A stretch of 64,000 nt of DNA from Candidatus Defluviilinea gracilis (GTDB lineage: Bacteria > Chloroflexota > Anaerolineae > Anaerolineales > Villigracilaceae). Shown in pieces: positions 17,056 through 25,093 of this stretch. Position 1 is the stretch's first letter, and each line of letters starts with the position of its first letter. Under the pieces are notes generated by a model. The model did not search any database and had not been told where the DNA came from. It was given only the letters and a program-made list of their open reading frames with translations. Location: the NCBI GenBank assembly GCA_016716235.1, contig JADJWS010000001.1:2108001-2172000 (forward strand), in the 5' to 3' direction. Made by a program: the position numbers and the translations under genes.

Positions 17056-18120
17056 CTAGGGAAGCACAAACCACGGACTGATCGAACCGCCGCCCTGACG
17101 CACTTCAAAGTGCAAGTGCGCGCCTTGTGAATTGCCCGTGTTGCCCGCCGCGCCGATCCATTGACCCGCGCTCACGCTTTGGCAGGGCGATACGCCAATG
17201 GTGCTTAAGTGGGCGTACACGGTCGAATATCCGTTGCCGTGATCGATCTGAATCACATTGCCGTAACCGTAGTTATACCCGCCTTGAGCCATGGTGACCA
17301 CGCCGCTGTCTGCCGCGTAGACCGGCGCGCCCTCGCCAGCCGCAATATCAAGGCCGAGATGCCCGCTCCAATAATCATTGCCGGAGAGCGAATGGGCGTC
17401 GGCGGGCCACATAAAGCCGCCACTGCCAACTGCGCCGCCGGGGCAGGCGCTTTGGCTGGTCGGGGAACTACCCGTCCCCGAATTGCCGGTGCCTACCGTC
17501 GGCACAAGCCATTGCACGAATTCACGCGATCCGCCGGGCACCATCACCCACGAACCAGAGTCAACCTTGGGATCGGTCAGGTCGATATTGTTGCCCGGAT
17601 AATTGATGATATCGTCGAGGTTCGCGTCGAATTCGGCGGCAACCGATTGCAAGGTATCGTTCGCCTTCCACTGATAATAAATTCCATTCGTGGGGGGAAT
17701 GCTCAAAACCTGCCCCGGTTTCAGGCTGTGCGGATCGTCCTGCAACACATCGTAATTTGCCCATAACACGGTCTCTGGTTCCACATTATACGATTTGGAA
17801 ATGGCAAAGATCGAATCGCCGCGCGACACGCGATATTCCACCGGCTTATACCGAGGTTTATCTGCGGGGATGTTTGTCTTCAGTTGGATATCTCTGGAAA
17901 TGGACGCAAACGGATCGGACCCAAGTAAGGCTGGCATCGCCACCTTGGCCGGTTTCTCCTGTGGAGCCATTGTCGCTGCGGGAGCAACCAGCCTTTGCGG
18001 AGTGTGAGCCTGTTTCCACGCCAGCGCGCCGAAGATCATCCCGGCCGCCAGGGCGAGTGTCACGCCCCAACTGACGATGGAGAATTTATTCTCTTTGAGA
18101 AACGAAATCGCTTTCGACAT
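17056..18120 (-). CDS. LysM and M23 (LytM-type) cell-wall peptidase
   Basis: The 354-residue product has an N-terminal membrane anchor (about residues 14-35). A LysM-like domain (YRVSRGDSIFAISKSYNVEP) is followed by a second LysM-like segment. The C-terminal M23 metallopeptidase domain has zinc ligands in HLGLDIA and HLHFEVR plus the YAHLS motif. It probably binds peptidoglycan and cleaves peptide cross-links outside the membrane, or acts as a divisome activator. All expected M23 metal residues are present. It lies between rho (19 bases upstream) and birA (downstream), likely in one operon. Confidence 0.9.
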   Translation of the reverse strand: MSKAISFLKENKFSIVSWGVTLALAAGMIFGALAWKQAHTPQRLVAPAATMAPQEKPAKVAMPALLGSDPFASISRDIQLKTNIPADKPRYKPVEYRVSRGDSIFAISKSYNVEPETVLWANYDVLQDDPHSLKPGQVLSIPPTNGIYYQWKANDTLQSVAAEFDANLDDIINYPGNNIDLTDPKVDSGSWVMVPGGSREFVQWLVPTVGTGNSGTGSSPTSQSACPGGAVGSGGFMWPADAHSLSGNDYWSGHLGLDIAAGEGAPVYAADSGVVTMAQGGYNYGYGNVIQIDHGNGYSTVYAHLSTIGVSPCQSVSAGQWIGAAGNTGNSQGAHLHFEVRQGGGSISPWFVLP

Positions 18121-18138
18121 TTCTGAGTCTGTGTATCG

Positions 18139-19416
18139 TTACGAATCCCTGCCGAGGTTTTCGAGGAATTCCTGATTGTTGCGCGCCCTATCCAAACGAG
18201 TGACGATCGCTTCGGTGGCGACAGATTGATCCATGCCGGCGCCTTGCGGCTGGGGCGAAGTCATCTGGATGTACATACGCCGCATGAGCCAGACCCGTTG
18301 GAGGATATCGGGACCCAGCAACAGGTCCTCGCGACGCGTGGAGGAGCGTTCGATATCCACAGCGGGGAAGATGCGCCGTTCCTGGAGTTTGCGCGAGAGG
18401 TGCAATTCCATGTTGCCGGTGCCTTTGAATTCTTCGTAGACTACGTCGTCGAGGCGTGAGCCGGTGTCTACCAAACAAGTTGCGATGATGGTCAACGAAC
18501 CGCCTTCCTCGATATTGCGCGCCGCGCCGAAAAACCGCTTGGGCGGGTACAACGCCGAAGGATCCATACCGCCGGAGAGGGTGCGCCCGCTGGGGTTGAC
18601 GACCAGGTTGTACGCGCGGGCGAGGCGGGTGATCGAGTCCATTAAGATTACCACGTGGCGACCGATCTCCACGAGGCGCTTAGCGCGCTCTAAGGCAAGT
18701 TCCGCCGTGCGCACGTGAGAGGTGACCGGCTCGTCGAAGGTGGAGGCGACCACTTCGGCATCCACCGACCGATCCATATCGGTCACTTCTTCGGGACGTT
18801 CGCCAATGAGGGCGACGATCAAATGCACATCGGGATATTTTGTTGAGATCGAATTCGCGAGCTGTTTGAGGATGGTTGTTTTCCCCGCCTTGGGAGGAGA
18901 TACGATCAGACCGCGTTGACCACGCCCGATGGGGGCGATCAGGTTGATCAGCCGAGGGGCGAGCGTGTCGTGATCGGTCTCGAGGTCAAAACGTTTGTCC
19001 GGGAAGATTGGGGTGAGGTTTTCGAACGCAGGTCTTCGGGAGGCTTCTTCAGGATCGAGCCCGTTGATAGATTCCACCTTGAGTAAACCAAAATGCCGTT
19101 CACTTTCACGCGGCGGGCGCACCTGCCCAATGACGAGATCGCCAGCCCGGAGGTCGTGCCGCCTTAACTGCGCCTGCGAGACGTACACATCCTGGTCGCT
19201 AATGCGGTAATTCGTGGCTCGCAGGAAACCGATGCCTTCGCTCATGATCTCAAGGATGCCGCCGCGCAGTTCGATACCTTCTTTTTGCGCCTCCGCCTCG
19301 CGGATCATCATGGCGAGCGTCTCTTTCTTGAGGCGATTCGAATTGGGAATATTCAGCGATTTTCCCAACGCTCGTAGTTTTGAGAGGGGTTCGTTTTCTA
19401 ATTCAAGTATCTTCAT
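18139..19416 (-). CDS. rho: Transcription termination factor Rho
   Basis: The 425-residue product has the Rho N-terminal helical domain (LSKLRALGKSLNIPN), the cold-shock-like RNA-binding domain (GFLRATNYRISDQDVYVSQA) and the RecA-type motor with Walker A SPPKAGKTT and Walker B HVVILMDSITRLARAYN. It loads on C-rich unstructured RNA as a hexamer and terminates transcription. The promoter is about 210 bases upstream, leaving a long leader that could carry autoregulation. It is first in the block with the M23 peptidase and birA. Confidence 0.95.
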   Translation of the reverse strand: MKILELENEPLSKLRALGKSLNIPNSNRLKKETLAMMIREAEAQKEGIELRGGILEIMSEGIGFLRATNYRISDQDVYVSQAQLRRHDLRAGDLVIGQVRPPRESERHFGLLKVESINGLDPEEASRRPAFENLTPIFPDKRFDLETDHDTLAPRLINLIAPIGRGQRGLIVSPPKAGKTTILKQLANSISTKYPDVHLIVALIGERPEEVTDMDRSVDAEVVASTFDEPVTSHVRTAELALERAKRLVEIGRHVVILMDSITRLARAYNLVVNPSGRTLSGGMDPSALYPPKRFFGAARNIEEGGSLTIIATCLVDTGSRLDDVVYEEFKGTGNMELHLSRKLQERRIFPAVDIERSSTRREDLLLGPDILQRVWLMRRMYIQMTSPQPQGAGMDQSVATEAIVTRLDRARNNQEFLENLGRDS

Positions 19417-19623
19417 GTTTCTTTTCTCTAGGTGGGATTATTGTTCGTAGGGAACGCCCCAAACGCGCCGAAGTTCGGCGCTGGATCGGGAGACTCCCTT
19501 AGTTTGTAGGTGAATTTGGATTTTCTATCAAGATGTTGCCGGGCGTGTCACCCGCGCAGGTTGAATAACCAAGCATTCTGATGACACATTGGTAGGCTGT
19601 AAAGTAACTGGGGATGTGCCGCG

Positions 19624-19652
19624 ATTATAGCACGGTAGATTTTGCAAGGCAA
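19624..19652 (-). promoter_or_regulatory. Sigma-70-type promoter of rho
   Basis: On the minus strand TTGCCT (19647-19652), a 17-base spacer and TATAAT (19624-19629). Transcription would begin near 19617, giving a leader of about 200 nt before rho. Confidence 0.65.
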
Positions 19653-19660
19653 GCGGTTGA

Positions 19661-20119
19661 CTACTTTTCGAGGCGAACTTTCAAGTTTGTGAGCAAGGCG
19701 CGCTGGCTGTGATTTGCCTCATTGTAGACAAGGTTTTCGACCAGTCTGTTCACCTTCTCGAATTGAACCCTTTGCACCAGGTGTGTTTTGCCGTTTTCCA
19801 CCTCATGGAATTCGTAATGGAAGGCGATACGGGTTCCAAATTTGCCATACAAGCGAATCGTTAGCGCTCGTTTCGGGTGGGTCAGGTGAATGACGAGATA
19901 GATGCGGCTCCGGAAGATGGGTAGCCCAGCCCAGCGATAGGTCTCCACTGTGTAGAATGGGCGTAATACCACGCCCGCCGTATCTTTCTGTTCCTTGAGC
20001 ACATCGATCGTCGTCAGCCGCGGACGAAGCCCGATCATGTTGATCGGTTCGGCAAGTTGGTCGAACACCTCGTCCCGCGGACGGTTGATGAAAATATTGA
20101 GTTCAAAAGAGCGCATCAC
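19661..20119 (-). CDS. SRPBCC (START/Bet v1-like) family protein
   Basis: The 152-residue product starts MRSFELNIFINRPRDEVFDQ, typical of polyketide-cyclase/START-like proteins that bind hydrophobic ligands in a helix-grip fold. The beta-strand pattern and the long C-terminal helix (ENLVYNEANHSQRALLTNLK) support this. The ligand and partner are unknown. It is divergent from lgt and separated from the rho promoter by a few bases. Confidence 0.65.
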   Translation of the reverse strand: MMRSFELNIFINRPRDEVFDQLAEPINMIGLRPRLTTIDVLKEQKDTAGVVLRPFYTVETYRWAGLPIFRSRIYLVIHLTHPKRALTIRLYGKFGTRIAFHYEFHEVENGKTHLVQRVQFEKVNRLVENLVYNEANHSQRALLTNLKVRLEK

Positions 20120-20167
20120 CCAATTCTAACCCTGATTGCGCGGTTGACAAGTGGCGAAGGATTGCAA

Positions 20168-20176
20168 TGTTATAAT
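20168..20176 (+). promoter_or_regulatory. Extended -10 promoter of lgt
   Basis: TGTTATAAT fits TGnTATAAT. A TTGACA at 20144-20149 is present but 21 bases away, so the extended -10 probably compensates. Confidence 0.5.
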
Positions 20177-20203
20177 TTCAAAAAATCAGCGTTTGAGGTA
20201 TGA

Positions 20204-21289
20204 ATGATTAACCCTATTATTTTTTCGATTGGTAATTTTTCCCTGCATTGGTACGGCGTGATCGTGATGGCGGGCGTGATCGTCGGAGCGCTAATTGCCG
20301 AGCGGGAATTGATCCGGCGCGGCGGCAATGGCGATGTGATCTGGGATGTGCTGGTAGGTTGGGTCGATATTGGACCCAAGATGAAGTTTCCGTTTGGCGC
20401 TTTCCAGTTCGGCTTGCCGCTGGGCGTGTTGCCGGTCGGTATCGTGGGCGCGCGGCTGTGGTATGTAATGAATGCCACGATTGGCGGTAACCGAATCTAC
20501 ATGGATAACCCTTCCGAGATCCTTCGGGTTTGGAATGGCGGTTTGCATATCTTTGGCGGTTTTCTTTTTGGCGCGATCGCATTATTTTGGCTGTTGCGCA
20601 GATACAACGTTGACCGTTGGCTGGTGTTGGATTCGATCGGTCCCGCCATGTTGATCGGGCAGGGCATTGGGCGGCTCGGCAATTTCGTCAACCAGGAGCT
20701 TTATGGTCCTGCCACCACGCTTCCGTGGGGGCTGAAGATCTCAACCCAATATTCCTATCAGACCCCGATTGAAATGCGCGATCAACCGATCGACGCGGTG
20801 ATCAATTATCTGGAGACTACCCGCTTCCACCCAACGTTTGCCTACGAAATGCTCTGGAACTTTGCCGCGGCGGGATTCCTGTTATGGCTGTCTCGCCGCT
20901 ATGAAAAGGGACTCAAGCCCGGAACAATGTTCGCCGGCTGGCTCCTGCTCGCCGGCATCGGTCGCGCGTGGATCGAACTTTTCCGCCCAGACCAGCCGAA
21001 GATTGGAGAGACGGGCATCAGCTATTCGATGGTGGTCGCCGCGCTGATGGCGGTTGCCGGGGCGATTCTGTTGATGATCCGTTATAACGCCATTAATTTC
21101 CCCGGCGCCGAAAACTGGGAGGAGGAGTATCAGGTCGATGGTCAAGGCGCGGAAGCGATGGCGGCTGGCGCGATTACTGCGCTACCGGCCATGGAACGTG
21201 AAACCGTAAAAGTTAAAAGTGTCAGCCGAAAAAAGTCGAAAGCAGAAACTCCGCCTCGTAAGCCAAAGACGACCCGCAAGGAGAAGTAA
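20204..21289 (+). CDS. lgt: Prolipoprotein diacylglyceryl transferase
   Basis: The 361-residue multi-pass protein has Lgt features. They are SLHWYGVIVMAG near the N-terminus, GGLHIFGGF (with the essential His of the HGG-like region) and the signature GRLGNFVNQELYG, plus an Arg/Glu-rich stretch (RAWIELFRPDQPK). It transfers diacylglycerol to the lipobox Cys of prolipoproteins in the membrane, which suits the several lipoproteins in this window. The C-terminal 70 residues are an unusual basic tail (Lys/Arg/Thr-rich). GAGG lies before the ATG. Confidence 0.92.
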   Translation: MINPIIFSIGNFSLHWYGVIVMAGVIVGALIAERELIRRGGNGDVIWDVLVGWVDIGPKMKFPFGAFQFGLPLGVLPVGIVGARLWYVMNATIGGNRIYMDNPSEILRVWNGGLHIFGGFLFGAIALFWLLRRYNVDRWLVLDSIGPAMLIGQGIGRLGNFVNQELYGPATTLPWGLKISTQYSYQTPIEMRDQPIDAVINYLETTRFHPTFAYEMLWNFAAAGFLLWLSRRYEKGLKPGTMFAGWLLLAGIGRAWIELFRPDQPKIGETGISYSMVVAALMAVAGAILLMIRYNAINFPGAENWEEEYQVDGQGAEAMAAGAITALPAMERETVKVKSVSRKKSKAETPPRKPKTTRKEK

Positions 21290-21323
21290 AAAATCAGGTC
21301 AGGCAAACGCCTGACCTGATTTT
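21288..21323. terminator. Bidirectional terminator between lgt and the sulfotransferase gene
   Basis: AAAATCAGGTCAGGC and its perfect complement surround AAAC, with A/T runs on both sides. It overlaps the stop codon of the minus-strand gene. Confidence 0.85.
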
Positions 21324-22521
21324 ATTCGATCGATGTGACTGTCACAACCTGCGAGCGCCGAATAGACGTTTCTTCTTCGCGCTTGTCGAAGCCGAAACGT
21401 TCGAAGATGTCCGCGTACATTTCGACGATCTTCTCTCGAGTGAAGCCCATCTCCTCGTAGGAGTAGGTGTGGTCACTGCGGTGGGCGAGCGTGTCTTTTA
21501 CCGCTTCGTCCACGATCTTGTCCAGCCCCGGTTTATCGGGGTAGCCAAATTGTTCGTAAAATCCGCGGATGACCTGCTCGGGGCGTTGAATCAGACCGTC
21601 GTAATTGAGGATCAGATATCTGGGGGAGGGATGCGCGTCGAGGTATTGGAGCGGATAGCGATACCAGTGTTGGGTCAGGTCGGTGATTTCATCCAGATAT
21701 TGATATTTTGTGAATCCACCGGTGAATACGCCGCGCGAGTAGTTGATCCAAGACACTGTGGAGGGGAGCATGTCGAGCGGGTTGCGGGCGAGGTAGATGA
21801 TGCGCGCGTCGGGGAAGAACTCGATCAGCGTTTCGATCTTGGCGCTGAATGCGGGAGCCTTTGCCACGTAGTATTTTTTACCGGTGGCGTACATGTGTCG
21901 TTGCAGCATGGATTTATAGAATGCCATGATCTTTCGTTTGCGCTCGGGCGACAGGGCTTCGTCGAAGTGTTGGTAGTTGGGAAACTCATCCATGAAGGGA
22001 AAGAGGAAAGTAACCCACAGCGAATCCCAGGCATGCATCAACACGTTTTCATCCTCTTCAGGCTGGAAGAACGAAATGGGATGGATCTTGATCTGACCCA
22101 GAGTGCGGCGGTCGAACGCATAGAGCGCGCGGTGGAGGTACCCGCCGAATTTTTTATCGAGCCTCGAAACAAACTGGGTAAACTTCTTCTGTGTGACCGA
22201 CGGCGTCAGGTAAATATCCCATGTGGTGAGGCTGGTGAATGTGGCTGTATCGCGCGAGAGCAGGCGGTGCAAAAAGGTAGAGCCGCTGCGCATATTGCCG
22301 ATGATGAAAAGGGGCTTCTCGATCGGATGCGTTTTGTAGCCGGGGAAGAAGATGTCATCGAGCCAGAAGCAGAGCCAGATGAAGAGCGACCCGAGGGGCC
22401 AGACCAGATAAAACAGGGTCAGGAAGATGATCCGTTTGTTATTGAGCGGGGCGGGCGTATTTTTGGAAGCAAAGAACGAACGATAGAATGTGCGCCAGAA
22501 TAGGCGGAGGTTGTAGTGCAT
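21322..22521 (-). CDS. Sulfotransferase family protein
   Basis: The product (about 399 residues from the ATG at 22521) has the PAPS-binding 5' motif IGNMRSGSTFLHRLL and the 3'-phosphate motif region with ARIIYLARNPLDMLPS. Both are diagnostic for the sulfotransferase fold. A hydrophobic N-terminal segment (IIFLTLFYLVWPLGSLFIWL) suggests a membrane anchor. It would move sulfate to a lipid or glycan acceptor; the acceptor is unknown. The ATG at 22521 has AAGGA eight bases upstream. Longer in-frame starts (22563, 22689) pass through a terminator hairpin and are less likely. Confidence 0.8.
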   Translation of the reverse strand: MHYNLRLFWRTFYRSFFASKNTPAPLNNKRIIFLTLFYLVWPLGSLFIWLCFWLDDIFFPGYKTHPIEKPLFIIGNMRSGSTFLHRLLSRDTATFTSLTTWDIYLTPSVTQKKFTQFVSRLDKKFGGYLHRALYAFDRRTLGQIKIHPISFFQPEEDENVLMHAWDSLWVTFLFPFMDEFPNYQHFDEALSPERKRKIMAFYKSMLQRHMYATGKKYYVAKAPAFSAKIETLIEFFPDARIIYLARNPLDMLPSTVSWINYSRGVFTGGFTKYQYLDEITDLTQHWYRYPLQYLDAHPSPRYLILNYDGLIQRPEQVIRGFYEQFGYPDKPGLDKIVDEAVKDTLAHRSDHTYSYEEMGFTREKIVEMYADIFERFGFDKREEETSIRRSQVVTVTSIE

Positions 22522-22572
22522 GAAGGCATCCTTGAATAGCGCCGACTTAAGTCGACGGCGCATGTTGACATC

Positions 22573-22594
22573 AAAAAAGCCCGCGAAGGGCTTT
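22573..22594 (-). terminator. Terminator upstream of the sulfotransferase gene
   Basis: On the minus strand GAAAGCCC, loop TTCG, GGGCTTTTTTT. It faces into the sulfotransferase gene, so it either ends upstream antisense transcription or acts as an attenuator. Confidence 0.6.
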
Positions 22595-22809
22595 CTCCTC
22601 CCCATTCTATCAGGATTTAAGGTAATGCACATCGATTCAACGGATGCAATCCATTCACGCCTCACCCAAAAGTCCTCCACAGTGCGCAATCGTTTTGCAA
22701 CTTCGCGGCAACTTTACTGCAACGCGTGATTCGTAACCTCGGTCATACAATGGAAGCAGAACATATTCATTGTATTGATATGTCACGTTTAAGAAGAGGA
22801 GTAAAAATC

Positions 22810-24327
22810 ATGAATTTAAAACGTCGGTTTCAAGTCTTTGTTTTGATCGCGCTGTTGTTCAGCACATTTGGAAGCGGGCAGGTTGTCTCTGCCAGTTCGC
22901 CTGCCTCTGTGCCTCAGGATCCCATTGTCATCAACCGCAACCTGAATATCTGGGACGCCACCTTCATCGGGTTCGTATCGTCTGCCATCCATGAAAAATG
23001 GCGGCTCGAACTGACCGAAGCGCACACCTTCGAGGTGAAAGCCAACACGGCGGCTGGAGACCTTGTGCCCCTGCTTATCTTGCAGGATGCGAACGGCGTT
23101 GAAGTCACACGCGGCACAGGCTCGTTCATCACCTCCCAATCGGCGGGCACGTTCTACGTGCAGGTCCAGCCAGATTCAGGCGCCGGGTTTTACTTCATGA
23201 CCCTGCGGGATGTGGTGAGTACCGGTCCGTCCGTTTCCACGGTGGTTGCGCCTACGAGTGTGAACGTGGGTGAAGTTGCCGTGGTCACCGTAAATTTGAA
23301 TAATGTTCCCCCAGAGGGATATACCAGCGCGGAGTTTACGTGTACCTTTGATGCCAGCCTCGTCAGCGTGGGAACTCCGGTCGTCACTAATTTCTTTGGG
23401 GCCGATCCTGCGGTCGCCATTAACACGCCTCAGCCCGGCGCGCTCATTGTGGCAATTGCAGGGAGTAACGGCAACAAAGCGACCGCCAGCGGAGCAGTCT
23501 TTAGTTTCAACGTAACCGCGTTGCAAGCGGGCGAGACTTCCATTGAGTGTGCCGCGCGCGTCTCGCAAGGGAATAACACGCTGACCTCCCTCCCGTCCAC
23601 TGGCATGAATCTCACCGTCAATGGAAGCGGACCCACCGCAACCTCTACGCCGGCGCCGGGTGACACCCCAACTGCAACGTCACAACCCGGCGAGACCGCC
23701 ACACCGACTTCCCAGCCCGGCGAGACCGCCACGCCAACATCCCAGCCCGGCGAAACCGCCACACCGACTTCCCAGCCCGGCGAAACCGCCACACCGACGT
23801 TCACCTCCACCCCGGCTGAATCTGCCACGCCCACGGCTTCCTCCACCCCGGCTGAATCGCCGACACCCACTTTCACCTTCACTCCCGAAAGTTCGCCCAC
23901 TCCCACATCTGCCCCGGATGGCACGCTCGCGGGACAAGTCATTGCGGGTAAGCAGGTGATTGTGACGCTGTTCTCCGGCAACGTGGCGATTACTTCGGTC
24001 AACGCCAATCCCGATGGGACGTTTAGCCTCGTCGCGCCGGCGGGCAATTACATAGTGATTGCCACGGCAAGCGGCTACCTCTCCGCGCAAGGTTCTGCCA
24101 ACATCCTGCCGGGGAACACGACCACGAAGCCGACCATCACACTGCTGGCTGGCGACATTGACGGTAACAACGTAATCGATCAATTCGACGCATTGACCAT
24201 CGGCATGAGCTACAACACTGCCTCTCCTGCCGCCGCCGACTTGAACAACGACGGCACGATCAATGTGCTAGACCTGGAACTCCTGGCGCAAAACTACCGC
24301 GACACCGGACCCACAGCGTGGGAATAA
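22810..24327 (+). CDS. Secreted cohesin-dockerin protein
   Basis: The 505-residue product has a signal peptide ending VVSAS and a region of about 110 residues resembling a pre-peptidase beta domain. A cohesin-like domain follows (residues about 140-272, with VGEVAVVTVNLNNVPPEGYT). Then come a Thr/Pro linker with SQPGETATPT repeats, a carboxypeptidase-regulatory-like domain and a C-terminal type I dockerin with two calcium loops (DIDGNNVIDQFDA and DLNNDGTINVLDL). Cohesin and dockerin on one chain permit self-assembly or chain formation on the cell surface. AGGAG precedes the ATG at 22810. Two related genes follow. Confidence 0.85.
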   Translation: MNLKRRFQVFVLIALLFSTFGSGQVVSASSPASVPQDPIVINRNLNIWDATFIGFVSSAIHEKWRLELTEAHTFEVKANTAAGDLVPLLILQDANGVEVTRGTGSFITSQSAGTFYVQVQPDSGAGFYFMTLRDVVSTGPSVSTVVAPTSVNVGEVAVVTVNLNNVPPEGYTSAEFTCTFDASLVSVGTPVVTNFFGADPAVAINTPQPGALIVAIAGSNGNKATASGAVFSFNVTALQAGETSIECAARVSQGNNTLTSLPSTGMNLTVNGSGPTATSTPAPGDTPTATSQPGETATPTSQPGETATPTSQPGETATPTSQPGETATPTFTSTPAESATPTASSTPAESPTPTFTFTPESSPTPTSAPDGTLAGQVIAGKQVIVTLFSGNVAITSVNANPDGTFSLVAPAGNYIVIATASGYLSAQGSANILPGNTTTKPTITLLAGDIDGNNVIDQFDALTIGMSYNTASPAAADLNNDGTINVLDLELLAQNYRDTGPTAWE

Positions 24328-24336
24328 TCGGATGAT

Positions 24337-24370
24337 AAATTCCGGGCGCGCGTACGCGCGCCCGGAATTT
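24337..24370. repeat. Perfect 34-bp palindrome
   Basis: Seventeen bases on each side of the centre (24353/24354) are exactly complementary, with no loop. It lies between two cohesin genes and abuts the GGAG ribosome-binding site of the second, so it could affect translation of that gene or act as a weak terminator. Confidence 0.75.
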
Positions 24371-24380
24371 GGAGTATGTA

Positions 24381-25025
24381 GTGAAACGAATTATTCCTAT
24401 CCTATTGGCGCTCCTTATCGCGCTGATCGGCATTCGCGCCGCCTATGCCCAAGGCGCCGAGACCATCTGGCTGAGCGCTGTCAACACATCGTACAAAACA
24501 GGCGAGACCGTTCTCGTCACGGTCAACGCCTCCTCTGCCACGCCCGTTCAGGGATTCACCTTCCAGATCCGCTACGATCCGGAATGTCTGCGTCCGGTCA
24601 ATGCCTCTAGCCCGATCGCGGGAATGAACGGTTTGCAACTTCCGCAGCTCACCGGTTTGGTGGATGGCTCGTACGCCAGCACTACCCCTCAAACGATTAA
24701 CGGCGCGCTGGCAGAAGTGAGATTCACCGCCTTGCAAGGGTGCGACACCAGCCTGTATCTGGAAAGCGCCGCCCTGGCAATACGCAATGCCGAGGGGTTT
24801 GCCGCGCCGTTGTTGAGCGTTCTCGTCGGTGAGCGGAATGTCTCCTTATTCATCGACAAAGAAGTCGTAACGCAAGTCGCTCCGCAGGACAGCGGTTCGA
24901 TGCTGGCGCTCGAGCCGCCGGAACCCGAAGGCGGAACGTCGATCGGGTGCATCGTAGCCGTCATTGCGATTCTGATCGCGGTGGGATTGTTCGGCGTGTA
25001 CCGCGTCTTGCGAAAACCATCATGA
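24381..25025 (+). CDS. Membrane-anchored cohesin-like protein
   Basis: From the GTG at 24381 (GGAG six bases upstream) the product is 214 residues. It has a signal peptide ending AAYAQG, one cohesin-like beta-sandwich (TGETVLVTVNASSATPVQGF, FQIRYDPECL), and a C-terminal transmembrane helix (IGCIVAVIAILIAVGLFGVY) with a basic cytoplasmic end. Topology suggests it displays the cohesin outside the cell. It would be the natural surface anchor for the dockerin-bearing neighbours on either side. The next gene begins within or just after its stop. Confidence 0.75.
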   Translation: MKRIIPILLALLIALIGIRAAYAQGAETIWLSAVNTSYKTGETVLVTVNASSATPVQGFTFQIRYDPECLRPVNASSPIAGMNGLQLPQLTGLVDGSYASTTPQTINGALAEVRFTALQGCDTSLYLESAALAIRNAEGFAAPLLSVLVGERNVSLFIDKEVVTQVAPQDSGSMLALEPPEPEGGTSIGCIVAVIAILIAVGLFGVYRVLRKPS

Positions 25026-25093
25026 GATCGGGGTTGCCGACTCGGCTGACTGAAAAGCGAATCAAGCCGCCCCGTGGAAAGATGCGAGGAGCA

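Noticed and set aside
22703..22735. GGCAACTTT as a third ECF promoter before the cohesin gene
   Set aside because: The CCTGTA block is missing at the required spacing.
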